Shown: positions 18,104-25,505 of the stretch, piece after piece | Numbering within the stretch: position 1 is the stretch's first letter | How the letters are laid out: every line of letters begins with the position of its first letter | NCBI GenBank assembly: GCA_035515795.1 | Contig: DATJAY010000036.1 | Location: 1-55,490, forward strand | Reading direction: 5' to 3' | From: Candidatus Acidiferrales bacterium | GTDB lineage: Bacteria; Bacteroidota; Ignavibacteria; Kryptoniales; JAKASW01 | Length of the DNA: 55,490 nucleotides | Notes under the pieces: generated by a model | Databases searched by the model: none | The model's input: only the letters and a program-made list of their open reading frames with translations | What the model was told of the DNA's origin: nothing | Translations under genes and position numbers: made by a program

Positions 18104-18748
18104 GTGAGAACATGTATCGATTTATTGCTGGTCGTTGTCCTAAGTTGGGCTGCCTCTGGATGTCAGGGCATCCTTGGTCCAAAGTCAGATGGCAACTCCA
18201 ATCAACTTCTTCCGTTGCACGTTGGGAACCAATGGGTTTACAGCGTCACCGTGTTTGACAGCTCTGGCAATCAGACATCGTCCTATCTCGACACCGCAGT
18301 TGTCAAAATTGATACTACAATTGCGGGCCTAACATGGTACCTTGTTCCCACGCTGCCCGGGATTGACACAGAACCTGGTTTATACCTCACGTATTATGCT
18401 AATGAGAACGATGGACTTTGGGAGCGGCTCTCGTCGCATGATACAGTATTCCAAGTATTCTTCTTCAAGTATCCGGCCAATGAAGGTGAATCTTGGGAAA
18501 CTCACCCCAGGGATTCCTCATGTGTTCGGGCGGCTGATTGCCAACTCTCAGTGCCCTACGGCTCGCTGCATTGCATCAAGTATCAGATGGGTATAGAGTT
18601 CTCGCGCTATGACAGCGTCTTCGCATACTTCAAGCCGGGCCTCGGTCTCGTAATGTTCGAGGAATACCTTAACAATGGAAACCAGTTTTACTCCGGCCGC
18701 TTTTGCTTGGCCGCCAAGGCTGTCTTAGTGAGTGCATCAGTAAAATGA
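18104..18748 (+). CDS. Cassette 7: lipoprotein of unknown function
   Basis: 214 residues from the GTG at 18104, which has GGAAGGGAG 5 bases upstream; a longer frame from 17996 would run through the attC site and is rejected. The lipoprotein signal is VRTCIDLLLVVVLSWAASGC. The mature protein starts LLPLHVGNQWVYSVTVFDSSG, a beta-rich opening common among Bacteroidota lipoproteins of unknown role, and contains four further cysteines. It is the only gene of cassette 7. Confidence 0.72.
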   Translation: MRTCIDLLLVVVLSWAASGCQGILGPKSDGNSNQLLPLHVGNQWVYSVTVFDSSGNQTSSYLDTAVVKIDTTIAGLTWYLVPTLPGIDTEPGLYLTYYANENDGLWERLSSHDTVFQVFFFKYPANEGESWETHPRDSSCVRAADCQLSVPYGSLHCIKYQMGIEFSRYDSVFAYFKPGLGLVMFEEYLNNGNQFYSGRFCLAAKAVLVSASVK

Positions 18749-18770
18749 ACCATCACGCAAACCGACGAAC

Positions 18771-18901
18771 GCATAACAAGCGGAAGAAAGACGCTTCCCG
18801 ATCAGGAGTATATCGGGACAGGCTATTTAAGGATCGCTTCATGGCACGCACATTATATAAAGAAGGAGCGTGCCACGACTTTGTCCCGCCAGACGTCAGC
18901 C
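18771..18901 (+). repeat. attC-like site 7 with variant right core and REP-like insert
   Basis: Left core GCATAAC (18771-18777). The right core is GTCAGCC (18895-18901), with C instead of T at position 3. The left side is interrupted by a palindromic unit (about 18795-18823, CCCGATCAGGAGTATATCGG followed by GACAGGC) absent from sites 1-6. The bases before the left core complement the start of cassette 7 at 18063 in 21 of 23 positions with one gap. Confidence 0.8.
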
Positions 18902-18927
18902 CCAATTGTTTTGGATGACTTGATAAG

Positions 18928-19401
18928 ATGCTAGACTTGCTTCATACGCCTCGACGAAAATCAACCTTTGCGATATTCGCGTTCGTAATGATAGCCCTGT
19001 CGCCGATTCTTAACATTATCGACTGGTACCAATCCGACCAGAAGCTCGTCTTCGTGCCGATTGGAATTGACTCGCTAACGATAACAATTTGGCAGTATCT
19101 TCTTCTCTGGTCGATGTTTGGTGTACCGTCAATCATTTTCACCTCCGTTTGCCTGGCAGGATATCCTGGTCGCAAGAGTCTTTTTGGTTTCAATAAGGAT
19201 CGCCCAGTATGGAGCACCGTATGGAGTATTTTATCAATAGGCACCATTGCCTATGCTACGTTCATGTATGTTGAGCCAAATTCCAGGATCATGGTGCTTG
19301 AACGACTCTATACGGTTCTCCTGGTGGTGCTGGTCTTACATCTTAGAACCGCTGTTATATACTCGAATCTCTTTGAGAGAGCGCACAGTATCAAAGCATA
19401 G
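18928..19401 (+). CDS. Cassette 8: four-helix membrane protein of unknown function
   Basis: 157 residues with four hydrophobic helices (around residues 12-30, 48-78, 95-112 and 120-142) and short polar loops. No family is recognised. No clear ribosome site is seen before the ATG. It follows the variant core of attC 7 by 33 bases and is the last cassette with a recognisable left attC core. Confidence 0.65.
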   Translation: MLDLLHTPRRKSTFAIFAFVMIALSPILNIIDWYQSDQKLVFVPIGIDSLTITIWQYLLLWSMFGVPSIIFTSVCLAGYPGRKSLFGFNKDRPVWSTVWSILSIGTIAYATFMYVEPNSRIMVLERLYTVLLVVLVLHLRTAVIYSNLFERAHSIKA

Positions 19402-19429
19402 TGGAAACCATAAACGGCAAAACAATTTC

Positions 19430-19690
19430 GCCTGACGGCCAGAAAAAGGACGCTTCCCGATCAAGAGTATATCCCGCTCATTATTATTAGAAAAGGAGTA
19501 TGCGGGATGCCGCAAGGCGGCATCGGGACAGGCTATCCCTGATCAAGAACATATCAGGGCAGGCATGGATCGCTTTCCCGAACACGATGTTCGGGAAGCC
19601 GATCATCACGGGATGTTATTTTGGATCGGCTCACGGCGCACACATTTTATGTCCTAGAGAGGCGAGCCCCGATCTTCTCTTACTGCATAT
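19430..19690 (+). repeat. Decayed attC-like site 8 filled with palindromic repeats
   Basis: The left core GCCTGAC (19430-19436) is preceded by CAAAACAATT, which complements the start of cassette 8. After GGACGCTTCCCGATCAAGAG the site is interrupted by nested REP-like palindromes up to about 19610. Then comes a recognisable middle piece, CACGGCGCACACATTTTATG, and a poor right arm (about 19660-19690) without a clear GTTRRRY core. The array appears to end here by decay. Confidence 0.6.
19454..19612. repeat. Cluster of nested REP-like palindromes
   Basis: Three short palindromic units share a CCCGATCA-spacer-TATCGGG-like stem, two of them with a tail ACAGGC or GCAGGC: TCCCGATCAAGAGTATATC ... ATCGGGACAGGC (an outer unit split by an inner GATGCCGCAAGGCGGCATC hairpin), CCCTGATCAAGAACATATCA with GGGCAGGC, and TTCCCGAACACGATGTTCGG with GAAGC. 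A further copy lies inside attC 7 (18795-18823) and a related one at about 20351-20388. These look like a genome-specific REP family. Confidence 0.6.
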
Positions 19691-19728
19691 TTGTGAAATT
19701 CCAAACCAGACTTTCCGGAGGTATTGAT

Positions 19729-20316
19729 ATGGGAAACTTAAACATTGATGCGGGCAAGCATCCGTCAAAGAAGTACCCGACAATCGGTGTCTGTGGTCTT
19801 GATTGCGGTTTATGTCCAAGGTTCTACACCGTAGGCCCATCGAGATGCCCGGGGTGTGCTGGTCCCGGCTTTCATGACAAACATCCGACATGTTCATTCA
19901 TAACCTGTTGTGTAAAGAACAAGAATCTTGAAGTCTGTTCGCAATGTTCGGATTTTCCATGCGCAAAGTTCAAAAGCGCCGAAGAATACGGGCTAGCGAA
20001 TGAGTCTTCTTCGTATCCATCATCCAGGAAAATTTTGCCGAATTTGTGTTTCATTAGGGAACACGGGATCAAGAAGTTTATGAGTCAACAGAAGAAACGT
20101 ATCGATTTGCTTGAGACCATGATAGAACAATTTGACGATGGAAGATCGAGAAGCTTTTTCTGCAGAGCGGCCATTTTTCATGATTCTGCGGCCTTGGCGA
20201 GCTCAATTCGGAAAGCGACAAAGATAATTGAAGGTAAAAAGATTAAAAAAAACGATAGGAAAACCAAAGCAAGGATTCTTAAAACAGTCATTAATGAGAT
20301 CTCCTTGACAGAATGA
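19729..20316 (+). CDS. DUF3795 cysteine-rich protein
   Basis: 195 residues from the ATG at 19729, preceded by CGGAGG; the frame upstream to 19621 lies in repeat sequence. The first 80 residues carry a cysteine cluster typical of DUF3795: VCGLDCGLCPRFYTVGP, CPGCAG, HPTCSFITCCVKN, LEVCSQCSDFPCAKF. The spacing suggests binding of a metal or iron-sulfur cluster. The C-terminal 40 residues are strongly basic. The function is unknown. It lies just past the decayed attC 8, so it may have been a cassette or may flank the array. Confidence 0.75.
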   Translation: MGNLNIDAGKHPSKKYPTIGVCGLDCGLCPRFYTVGPSRCPGCAGPGFHDKHPTCSFITCCVKNKNLEVCSQCSDFPCAKFKSAEEYGLANESSSYPSSRKILPNLCFIREHGIKKFMSQQKKRIDLLETMIEQFDDGRSRSFFCRAAIFHDSAALASSIRKATKIIEGKKIKKNDRKTKARILKTVINEISLTE

Positions 20317-20528
20317 TAGAGATGTAATTGTTTACAGTACTTCGAGAATCTTTCCCGGACAGCGTTTGCGAGTTCGCGGGACAGGCGGCTAAAGGCACTC
20401 ATCATCATAGAACAAGACTACGAAAGACCAACAATGCAGATGACGATTAACCTCGGTGATTTTCATGATAAACTACCCATCGATTAATCCGCTCGCACAC
20501 AGCATGATCCAACAGATATAACTTTTTT
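20317..20528. other. Intergenic region with one REP-like palindrome
   Basis: About 210 bases. TTTCCCGGACAGCGTTTGCG ... GCGGGACAGGCGGC (20351-20388) is a palindromic unit with the ACAGGC tail found in the array's repeats. No attC-like site is present after the DUF3795 gene. Confidence 0.45.
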
Positions 20529-21236
20529 ATGAAAAAGAAAATAGCTTCTGCAGTATTTCTTATCTGCCTGTATAGCGGCGCGGCAGAGGCGCAATCATTT
20601 GCCTTTGGCGATCACTGGTATAATAACCCGTTGGGCTTTTCTCCGTTGGAGCTCCACGCAGCGAACGGATTTCTTATTCCTGCAGCGGCAGTCACTGCCT
20701 GTTTGCTCTTAACAAATAACGACACATCGCTAACGAACCGATACTCATTCTATAATGAAGATGGAGTATCGTGGGGTTACAAGATTCCTTACACAACCCT
20801 GTTTCAAGATAACATAGGCATCACCTACGGTTTGCGGCGATGGATGCAAGCGGGAGCGGAGCTGAGTTTTTATTTTCCCAGAGACGAATACAACAATACC
20901 GCAGGAATTGGAATACGGCCGTTCGCGAGATTTTTCCCTGTGAACGGGGAAAATTGGAGATTATACTTTGAGTGCGGAGCAGGTTTGATTTATTTCTTTG
21001 ATAATTTTCCGAAGTCAACTTATGCCGACCCTCGACTCGGCACTTATTTGAATGCCACGTCAAAGTATGGCATCGGGTCTGGAGTCAATCTGGACAAATC
21101 GACGTCGCTCGTGTTTGGCGTGAGGCATATCCACGTGTCCAACGGAAATCTTGAAGGATCGAATAGGAACCCATCGCACGACAGCAACGGCTTCTTCATC
21201 GGCTTCACTTACGAACCGCGCAGAAGCCTGCCATAG
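20529..21236 (+). CDS. PagL-type lipid A 3-O-deacylase / acyloxyacyl hydrolase family protein
   Basis: 235 residues. The signal peptide MKKKIASAVFLICLYSGAAEAQ is followed by an outer-membrane beta-barrel with aromatic strands. Near the C terminus, FGVRHIHVSNGNLEGSNRNP contains the histidine-x-serine-asparagine arrangement of the PagL active site, followed by SNGFFIGFTY as last strand. PagL enzymes remove the 3-O-acyl chain from lipid A in the outer membrane. The assignment rests on this motif and the barrel pattern; the rest of the family is very variable. Confidence 0.7.
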   Translation: MKKKIASAVFLICLYSGAAEAQSFAFGDHWYNNPLGFSPLELHAANGFLIPAAAVTACLLLTNNDTSLTNRYSFYNEDGVSWGYKIPYTTLFQDNIGITYGLRRWMQAGAELSFYFPRDEYNNTAGIGIRPFARFFPVNGENWRLYFECGAGLIYFFDNFPKSTYADPRLGTYLNATSKYGIGSGVNLDKSTSLVFGVRHIHVSNGNLEGSNRNPSHDSNGFFIGFTYEPRRSLP

Positions 21237-21267
21237 TCAGACCGGCAATCTTCAAGACTGTTTGCAC

Positions 21268-21549
21268 ATGATGGACACGTCTTCCTTGTCAAAATATGAA
21301 GCGAGCGTCTACATCGGACTCGATTCAGGAAAGAACCGATACGTTGCGCATTGGCTCGACTCATTCGGCGGAGCAGGCGCACGGGTCGTCGGTATCGGGC
21401 CGCTGTCACCGGAGAAGATAGAGATTGTGTACCCCTATACGGAAGGAGGCTTCAGAAATCTCTTCACATACGACGCACAAGCCGACAGATGGGAGCTTCT
21501 CATTGAATCGGAAGACGCGGGCGATCGTCGGAGATTAGTTGATGGATAA
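21268..21549 (+). CDS. Short ORF, possible C-terminal remnant of a DUF1579-like protein
   Basis: 93 residues (MMDTSSLSKYEASVYIGLDS...). The sequence YVAHWLDSFGGAGARVVGIG and YPYTEGGFRNLFTYDAQADRW resembles the second half of small lipocalin-like DUF1579 proteins (typically about 150-190 residues). The first half is missing, and the preceding bases belong to the end of the PagL-like gene. It overlaps the next gene by 8 bases. It is either a truncated gene or a short real one. Confidence 0.45.
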   Translation: MMDTSSLSKYEASVYIGLDSGKNRYVAHWLDSFGGAGARVVGIGPLSPEKIEIVYPYTEGGFRNLFTYDAQADRWELLIESEDAGDRRRLVDG

Positions 21550-22096
21550 AAGACTTAGGTTTAAGACAAGGCTAGAATATCATAACTGGCTCCAAAAGAA
21601 TTGTTCGACGAATGAACCGATATGGATAGAATTTTATAAAGACGGGACAAAAGGGATAACATATGATGATGCCATCGAAGAATCATTATGTTTTGGATGG
21701 ATCGATTCTCTGATAAAGAAGGTCGACGAAAAGATTTACGTAAGAAAGTTTTGCAGGAGGAGATCAAACAGCAAATGGTCCGAAACGAACCGGAAAAAAG
21801 CGGAAGAATTAATCGAGCAAGAACTAATGACGCGACACGGATTGAAAACAATTCTAGAAGCAAAGAGTAACGGTCAGTGGGAAAAAGGAGACGAAAGAGA
21901 AGAGATTATTAACGTCAGCGGGTTGAGAAGTGTATTGAAAAATAAATTAAGAAGCCTCACTGAATTCGATAGGTTAAGCGAATCGTTAAAGAAACATTAC
22001 TCGTTGTTTTATTTCTCAGCTAAGAAGGAAGAGACCAGAAACAAAAGAATAGAATTGATAATGGAATATATGAAAACAAAAAAGAGATTTATGTAG
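21542..22096 (+). CDS. YdeI/OmdA-family protein
   Basis: 184 residues from ATG 21542 (GGAG about 11 bases upstream). The family signature is clear: PIWIEFYKDGTKGITYDDAIEESLCFGWIDS, then YVRKFCRRRSNSKWSETNRKKAEELIEQ and MTRHGLKTI. Members are annotated as bacteriocin-protection or OmpD-associated proteins, but the biochemical role is not established. The gene is clearly AT-richer and more lysine-rich than its neighbours, suggesting recent acquisition. Confidence 0.85.
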   Translation: MDKRLRFKTRLEYHNWLQKNCSTNEPIWIEFYKDGTKGITYDDAIEESLCFGWIDSLIKKVDEKIYVRKFCRRRSNSKWSETNRKKAEELIEQELMTRHGLKTILEAKSNGQWEKGDEREEIINVSGLRSVLKNKLRSLTEFDRLSESLKKHYSLFYFSAKKEETRNKRIELIMEYMKTKKRFM

Positions 22097-22136
22097 AAGT
22101 TCTCAAGTCAGTGACTACGTTATAAGAGGAAATATT

Positions 22137-22547
22137 ATGCTAATAGGTGCCCATTGCATCATACACAGCAAAAATCCTGATGCCGATCGCGCCTTCTTCA
22201 AAGATGTGCTGAAATTGTCCAATGTGGATGCCGGCGATGGCTGGCTCATTTTTGCACTCCCACCTTCTGAAGTTGCAATCCATCCGTCAGACAAAAACAG
22301 CATTCATGAATTGTATCTAATGTGCGAAGACGTCGATCAATTTGTTTCCGAGATGGAGAAGCTCGGCATTCTGTACAGTCCTGTCGAGAATCGGGGTTGG
22401 GGACTGCTTACAGAGCTCACATTGCCGAGCGGAGGCAACCTCGGAGTATATCAGCCTCACCACGAGAGACCCAGGACCGATAATAAACGAACACAACGCA
22501 GACCCGTAAAACATTTACCCAGGAAGACGAGAATTCGGCGTAAGTGA
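22137..22547 (+). CDS. VOC-superfamily (glyoxalase-like) protein with basic C-terminal tail
   Basis: 136 residues. The first 110 form one vicinal-oxygen-chelate module pair: MLIGAHCIIHSKNPDADRAFFKDVLKL, then DGWLIFALPPSEVAIHP, HELYLMCEDVDQFVSEMEK and GWGLLTELTLPSGGNLGVYQP. This is like small glyoxalase/bleomycin-resistance proteins. The last 26 residues (HERPRTDNKRTQRRPVKHL...) are very basic and not part of the fold, so the original stop has probably been lost and the frame reads on. AAGAGG precedes the ATG. Confidence 0.75.
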   Translation: MLIGAHCIIHSKNPDADRAFFKDVLKLSNVDAGDGWLIFALPPSEVAIHPSDKNSIHELYLMCEDVDQFVSEMEKLGILYSPVENRGWGLLTELTLPSGGNLGVYQPHHERPRTDNKRTQRRPVKHLPRKTRIRRK

Positions 22548-22675
22548 GGCGGCCGCCAGCTTGCGAACACTGGTTGGTTCCTAAATTTCGTGCAACAATG
22601 TGTTTGGACGTTCGTTAACCTAAGAAGGTGACGGCTTGACGGTAATCCCTGACGGCGTTCTATGAACGTGCTCGG

Positions 22676-23059
22676 CTATTTCTTCGCGGGATAGGTATAT
22701 TGAATGTTCTCCTCTTTCATCTTGATCGGGCGAACTTCAATTCTGGCGGTGGTTCCATATTCGAACTCCGGATTGCGTTTGGCGATTGCTATGGCTTCAT
22801 CGATGTCCATTACCCGGACATGATAGTAACCAACGATCACTTCTTTGGATTCGCTGTATGGTCCGATGTCCCAGGTTCCATTCGAGCCGGAGATCATTTT
22901 TCCTTCTCTCGCGAGCGGCTGCGCGGAGATCAGCTTTCCCTGTTTTGTCAGATCATCTATGTATACTCTGCACTCCTCCACAAATTGTTTTTCACGTTCA
23001 GGTGACCAATTCGCCTGGTGATCATGATGGTTGCGTATAAGTAACATGAATTCCTTCAT
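22676..23059 (-). CDS. YciI-like protein (YCII domain)
   Basis: 127 residues from the ATG at 23059, chosen for its AAAGGAG 9 bases upstream. MKEFMLLIRNHHDHQANWSPE opening, GKLISAQPLAREGKMISG, the VGYYHVRVMDIDEAIAIAKRNPEFEYG segment and RIEVRPI match the YCII/DGPF ferredoxin-like fold known from many small stand-alone proteins. The biochemical role is unknown; the family has proposed active-site His/Asp residues. Confidence 0.8.
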   Translation of the reverse strand: MKEFMLLIRNHHDHQANWSPEREKQFVEECRVYIDDLTKQGKLISAQPLAREGKMISGSNGTWDIGPYSESKEVIVGYYHVRVMDIDEAIAIAKRNPEFEYGTTARIEVRPIKMKEENIQYTYPAKK

Positions 23060-23375
23060 CAGTTTCACTCCTTTCATTAAGCGCAGGATGTTTTTGTATT
23101 CAACCACCATCAATACACAAGAGTTCCATTTGAATTGCGCCATGGATAATGCCAGATAACTCACACAAAGGCGATTCTGATTAAATATGCGTCGGCATGA
23201 TCAACTCGATTATTGCCCGGAGTATGTCCATGCCGAGATTCTCCGTATGCCATTAAGTCTATGCCGCTCTCTTTACGATCCCCTTCCCTATGCGATAGAA
23301 AATAAAAGTAAATTTCGTTTGATACGAATTGATAGCGGCAGGACTGAGACAATCGTCCGGACGGGCCGTCGCCAC
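23060..23375. other. Intergenic region without a supported gene
   Basis: About 315 bases between the YciI-like gene and the end of otsB, both on the minus strand. Short frames exist on both strands but none has a ribosome site plus a recognisable domain. No hairpin with a T-run was seen. Confidence 0.4.
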
Positions 23376-24149
23376 TTATCTCATCTCTGCGACAAACTTC
23401 GCAAGCTCATCCACCAATTCCGCAGGCGACTCTACTTCGTATTTTGCGGCAGTGCTGTGGTGCTTGTTGCCTACGAAGATACTTATCCCGCCCATCTTGT
23501 TGACTTTCTTGAAGCCGAATTCGTCAGTTGTATCGTCGCCAAAGAAGATAGGAGTTCCCTGGTTGCCAAACTTTTTTAATATCAACTCAATCGCTTTACC
23601 TTTGTCCCACTCCACGGGCGCTTTTATCTCGACCACCTTCTTCCCGTGGAAGACATCTATCCTGCCTTTGCGGACAGGGCCGGAAATAATTTTGTCCAAA
23701 TCCCGCAAAAGCGGTTTTACCTTTGTCGGCTCGACAGTCCGGTAGTGGATAGAAATGGAATATTTTTTCGAGTTTACTCGTGACCGGTAAGGCCGAAGAA
23801 CTCTCTTGATTTTTTTCCCAAGCGAAGTAATGTAGCCTGAAGACTTTGCGGAATTCGGCTCGACGAACTTCAAGCCGGGTCCTTGGATTTCAACTCCGTG
23901 GTTTCCCGAATAATAAATTCCGTTAATCCCAACGAGTCTTCTGAGGTCTGAGAGCTTTCTGCCGCTTATGATTCCGATGGGAAAATTCTTCCCAAGCTCC
24001 TCGATGACGCGCTTTGCCTTCTGAGTCAAACCCGCCTCCTCCGGAGTTGGAACAATTTCTGCAAGTGTGCCATCAAAGTCGAAGAAGAAAACAGGGTTTT
24101 CGTCCGCGGCTTTCGCGAGGATCTTATTCGTGAATTTCCGAGGTGACAT
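23376..24149 (-). CDS. otsB: Trehalose-6-phosphate phosphatase
   Basis: 257 residues of the HAD superfamily. Motif I is FFFDFDGTLA with nucleophile D24 and acid/base D26; motif II is GIISGR (about 60); the metal-binding motif is PIFFGDDTTDEFGF (about 205). GNHGVEIQGPG is the trehalose-phosphatase signature and HGKKVVEIKAP is the substrate-cap motif. It removes phosphate from the product of OtsA to give trehalose in the cytoplasm. It is the last gene of the otsA-mscS-DUF5752-treT-otsB cluster, 135 bases after treT. Confidence 0.95.
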   Translation of the reverse strand: MSPRKFTNKILAKAADENPVFFFDFDGTLAEIVPTPEEAGLTQKAKRVIEELGKNFPIGIISGRKLSDLRRLVGINGIYYSGNHGVEIQGPGLKFVEPNSAKSSGYITSLGKKIKRVLRPYRSRVNSKKYSISIHYRTVEPTKVKPLLRDLDKIISGPVRKGRIDVFHGKKVVEIKAPVEWDKGKAIELILKKFGNQGTPIFFGDDTTDEFGFKKVNKMGGISIFVGNKHHSTAAKYEVESPAELVDELAKFVAEMR

Positions 24150-24284
24150 GCAAAGTCTCTTTCAGTATAGTTATGAAAGGCAGAAAGTGACAAAGGCACA
24201 CGGGCTCAAAGGAAGAGAAGGCTCATGAAGCGCCCTGACTCTCTGACTTTGTTACATCGCGCGTCCGTGCCCGACATGAGAAAT

Positions 24285-25505
24285 CTACAGATAGACTAAA
24301 TCCTTATCATAGAACAGCGATAGCGACAGTAAAAGATAGTCGCGCAGATGCCTGGTAATCAAGAAATTCTGCCTGATATGTTCCCTGCCGTTCCTTCCGA
24401 GTTCACCTGCAAATGCCGAATCATTGATCAGCTGCTTGATCCAGTATGCGGTTCCTTCGATGCTGTGGGTCAGGATTCCGTTATATTTGTGCTTGATCTG
24501 CAGCGGGATCCCGCCGACGGCAGATGCAATTACGGGTTTCGATTTCCAAAGCCCTTCCGCAACTGTCAACCCGAATCCCTCCTTCAAAGATTTTTGCAGG
24601 ATGACCGTCGACCCTCTTTGAAGGGCATTTATTTCCAGATCGCTCGATGGCGGAAGAAGGAGCACAAAAATATCTTTATCGCCTTCGGCGGCATTCCTCA
24701 CCTCATTCAGGACTCTATCACCTTCCGGATCATCCGTTGCGCCGCCGCCGGCAAGGACAAGCTGACAATCGACATACTGCTTGACGAGCTTGTAGGCTTT
24801 TATCACACCGACAGGATCTTTCAAATAATCGAAGCGTGAAATCTGCGTCACTACCGGACGGGTTCGATCTATGCTAAATCTGTCAAAAATGTCGCTCACA
24901 TAAGACTCTTCAAGATCACGGTTCTTATCACTCAAAGGATCAATCGACGGAGAAATCAAGAACTGTCTCGTTTTTAACGGTCGGCTGAAAGCAGGAGCGG
25001 AGAAAATTGCCCCGTCAAACCGCTCTATGAAATCTTTCAAGAACAGCCATACGTTCTCTTCTGGCTCGGAGAAGTCGATGTGGCACCGCCACACCCATTT
25101 GTTATCCAAGTGAGAACGTTGTTCAACCAACCCGATCGGCTGCGGGTCATGGATGAAAACCACGCTGCTATCGAAATTCATGGATCGCCCGTTGTTCCGG
25201 TCCACTTCGAGAAAATGATTCCACTCATCGTCGGTGAAACTCTCACTGACTCCGTGCAAAGCGTTATGCATCTTCTTGGTGATTGTAAAAAATCTTTCGC
25301 CGCCCTTTATTACGTCCCATCTCGCTTGAACTCCCAGTTCGTTCATCATCGGAACGAGCCGCGTGAGTATCTCCGCCACTCCTCCGCCGACTGCGGTGGA
25401 ATTCACGTGCTGGACAGTCAGGGAACGCGCCCTATCGCCGATAGTGAACAACTCATCCATGACGGGTTTTCCGACGATGTCTATGTAATCCCTAACCTGT
25501 GCCAT
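24285..25505 (-). CDS. treT: Trehalose synthase, TreT-type GT4 glycosyltransferase
   Basis: 406 residues from ATG 25505, with AAGGA about 10 bases upstream; an in-frame TTG at 25514 is less likely. The opening NSTAVGGGVAEILTRLVPMMNELG is characteristic of trehalose glycosyltransferring synthases. The C-terminal Rossmann half has VTQISRFDYLKDP and KEGFGLTVAEGLWKSKPVIAS, the GT4 nucleotide-sugar site. TreT joins NDP-glucose and glucose directly into trehalose, and can run in reverse. The gene overlaps the upstream DUF5752 gene by 14 bases. With otsA and otsB alongside, the cluster encodes two independent trehalose routes. Confidence 0.88.
   Translation of the reverse strand: MAQVRDYIDIVGKPVMDELFTIGDRARSLTVQHVNSTAVGGGVAEILTRLVPMMNELGVQARWDVIKGGERFFTITKKMHNALHGVSESFTDDEWNHFLEVDRNNGRSMNFDSSVVFIHDPQPIGLVEQRSHLDNKWVWRCHIDFSEPEENVWLFLKDFIERFDGAIFSAPAFSRPLKTRQFLISPSIDPLSDKNRDLEESYVSDIFDRFSIDRTRPVVTQISRFDYLKDPVGVIKAYKLVKQYVDCQLVLAGGGATDDPEGDRVLNEVRNAAEGDKDIFVLLLPPSSDLEINALQRGSTVILQKSLKEGFGLTVAEGLWKSKPVIASAVGGIPLQIKHKYNGILTHSIEGTAYWIKQLINDSAFAGELGRNGREHIRQNFLITRHLRDYLLLSLSLFYDKDLVYL

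Larger units (their letters stand above)
11935..19690 (+). mobile_element. Integron-like cassette array: recombinase, attI-like site, eight cassettes
   Basis: A tyrosine recombinase is followed by eight single-gene units, all on the plus strand, with 30-65 bases between each core site and the next start codon and no recognisable promoter of their own. Core-site cut points (G|TT) at 12895, 14051, 14855, 15653, 16338, 16966, 18063 and 18895 delimit the cassettes. Each unit ends in an imperfect palindrome that starts with a (Y)AAC core and ends in ACGTTA (ACGTCA once). The palindromes resemble one another, as in chromosomal integrons, sharing AAGAAGACGCTC on the left, TATAT and GCTCGCTTCATGGC in the middle, and CACGACTTTGTCCCGC on the right. 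The order fits an integron; the IntI-type insertion is missing from the recombinase. Confidence 0.85.

Noticed and set aside
12895-19690. Regularly spaced repeats as a CRISPR array
   Set aside because: Repeat units are 95-140 bases, imperfect palindromes, 480-980 bases apart with a full gene between; no short spacers and no cas genes.
22480-22625. Possible further attC-like site (AATAAACGAACAC ... GTTCGTTAACC) after the VOC gene
   Set aside because: Only a few bases pair, the conserved inner arm and the GCTCGCTTCATGGC segment are absent, and the gene start does not complement the end.
23161-23352. 63-residue minus-strand frame with a GESRHGHTPGNNRV stretch, vaguely OmpA-C-like
   Set aside because: Too short and too weak a resemblance; no ribosome site. 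Could be a remnant but cannot be supported.
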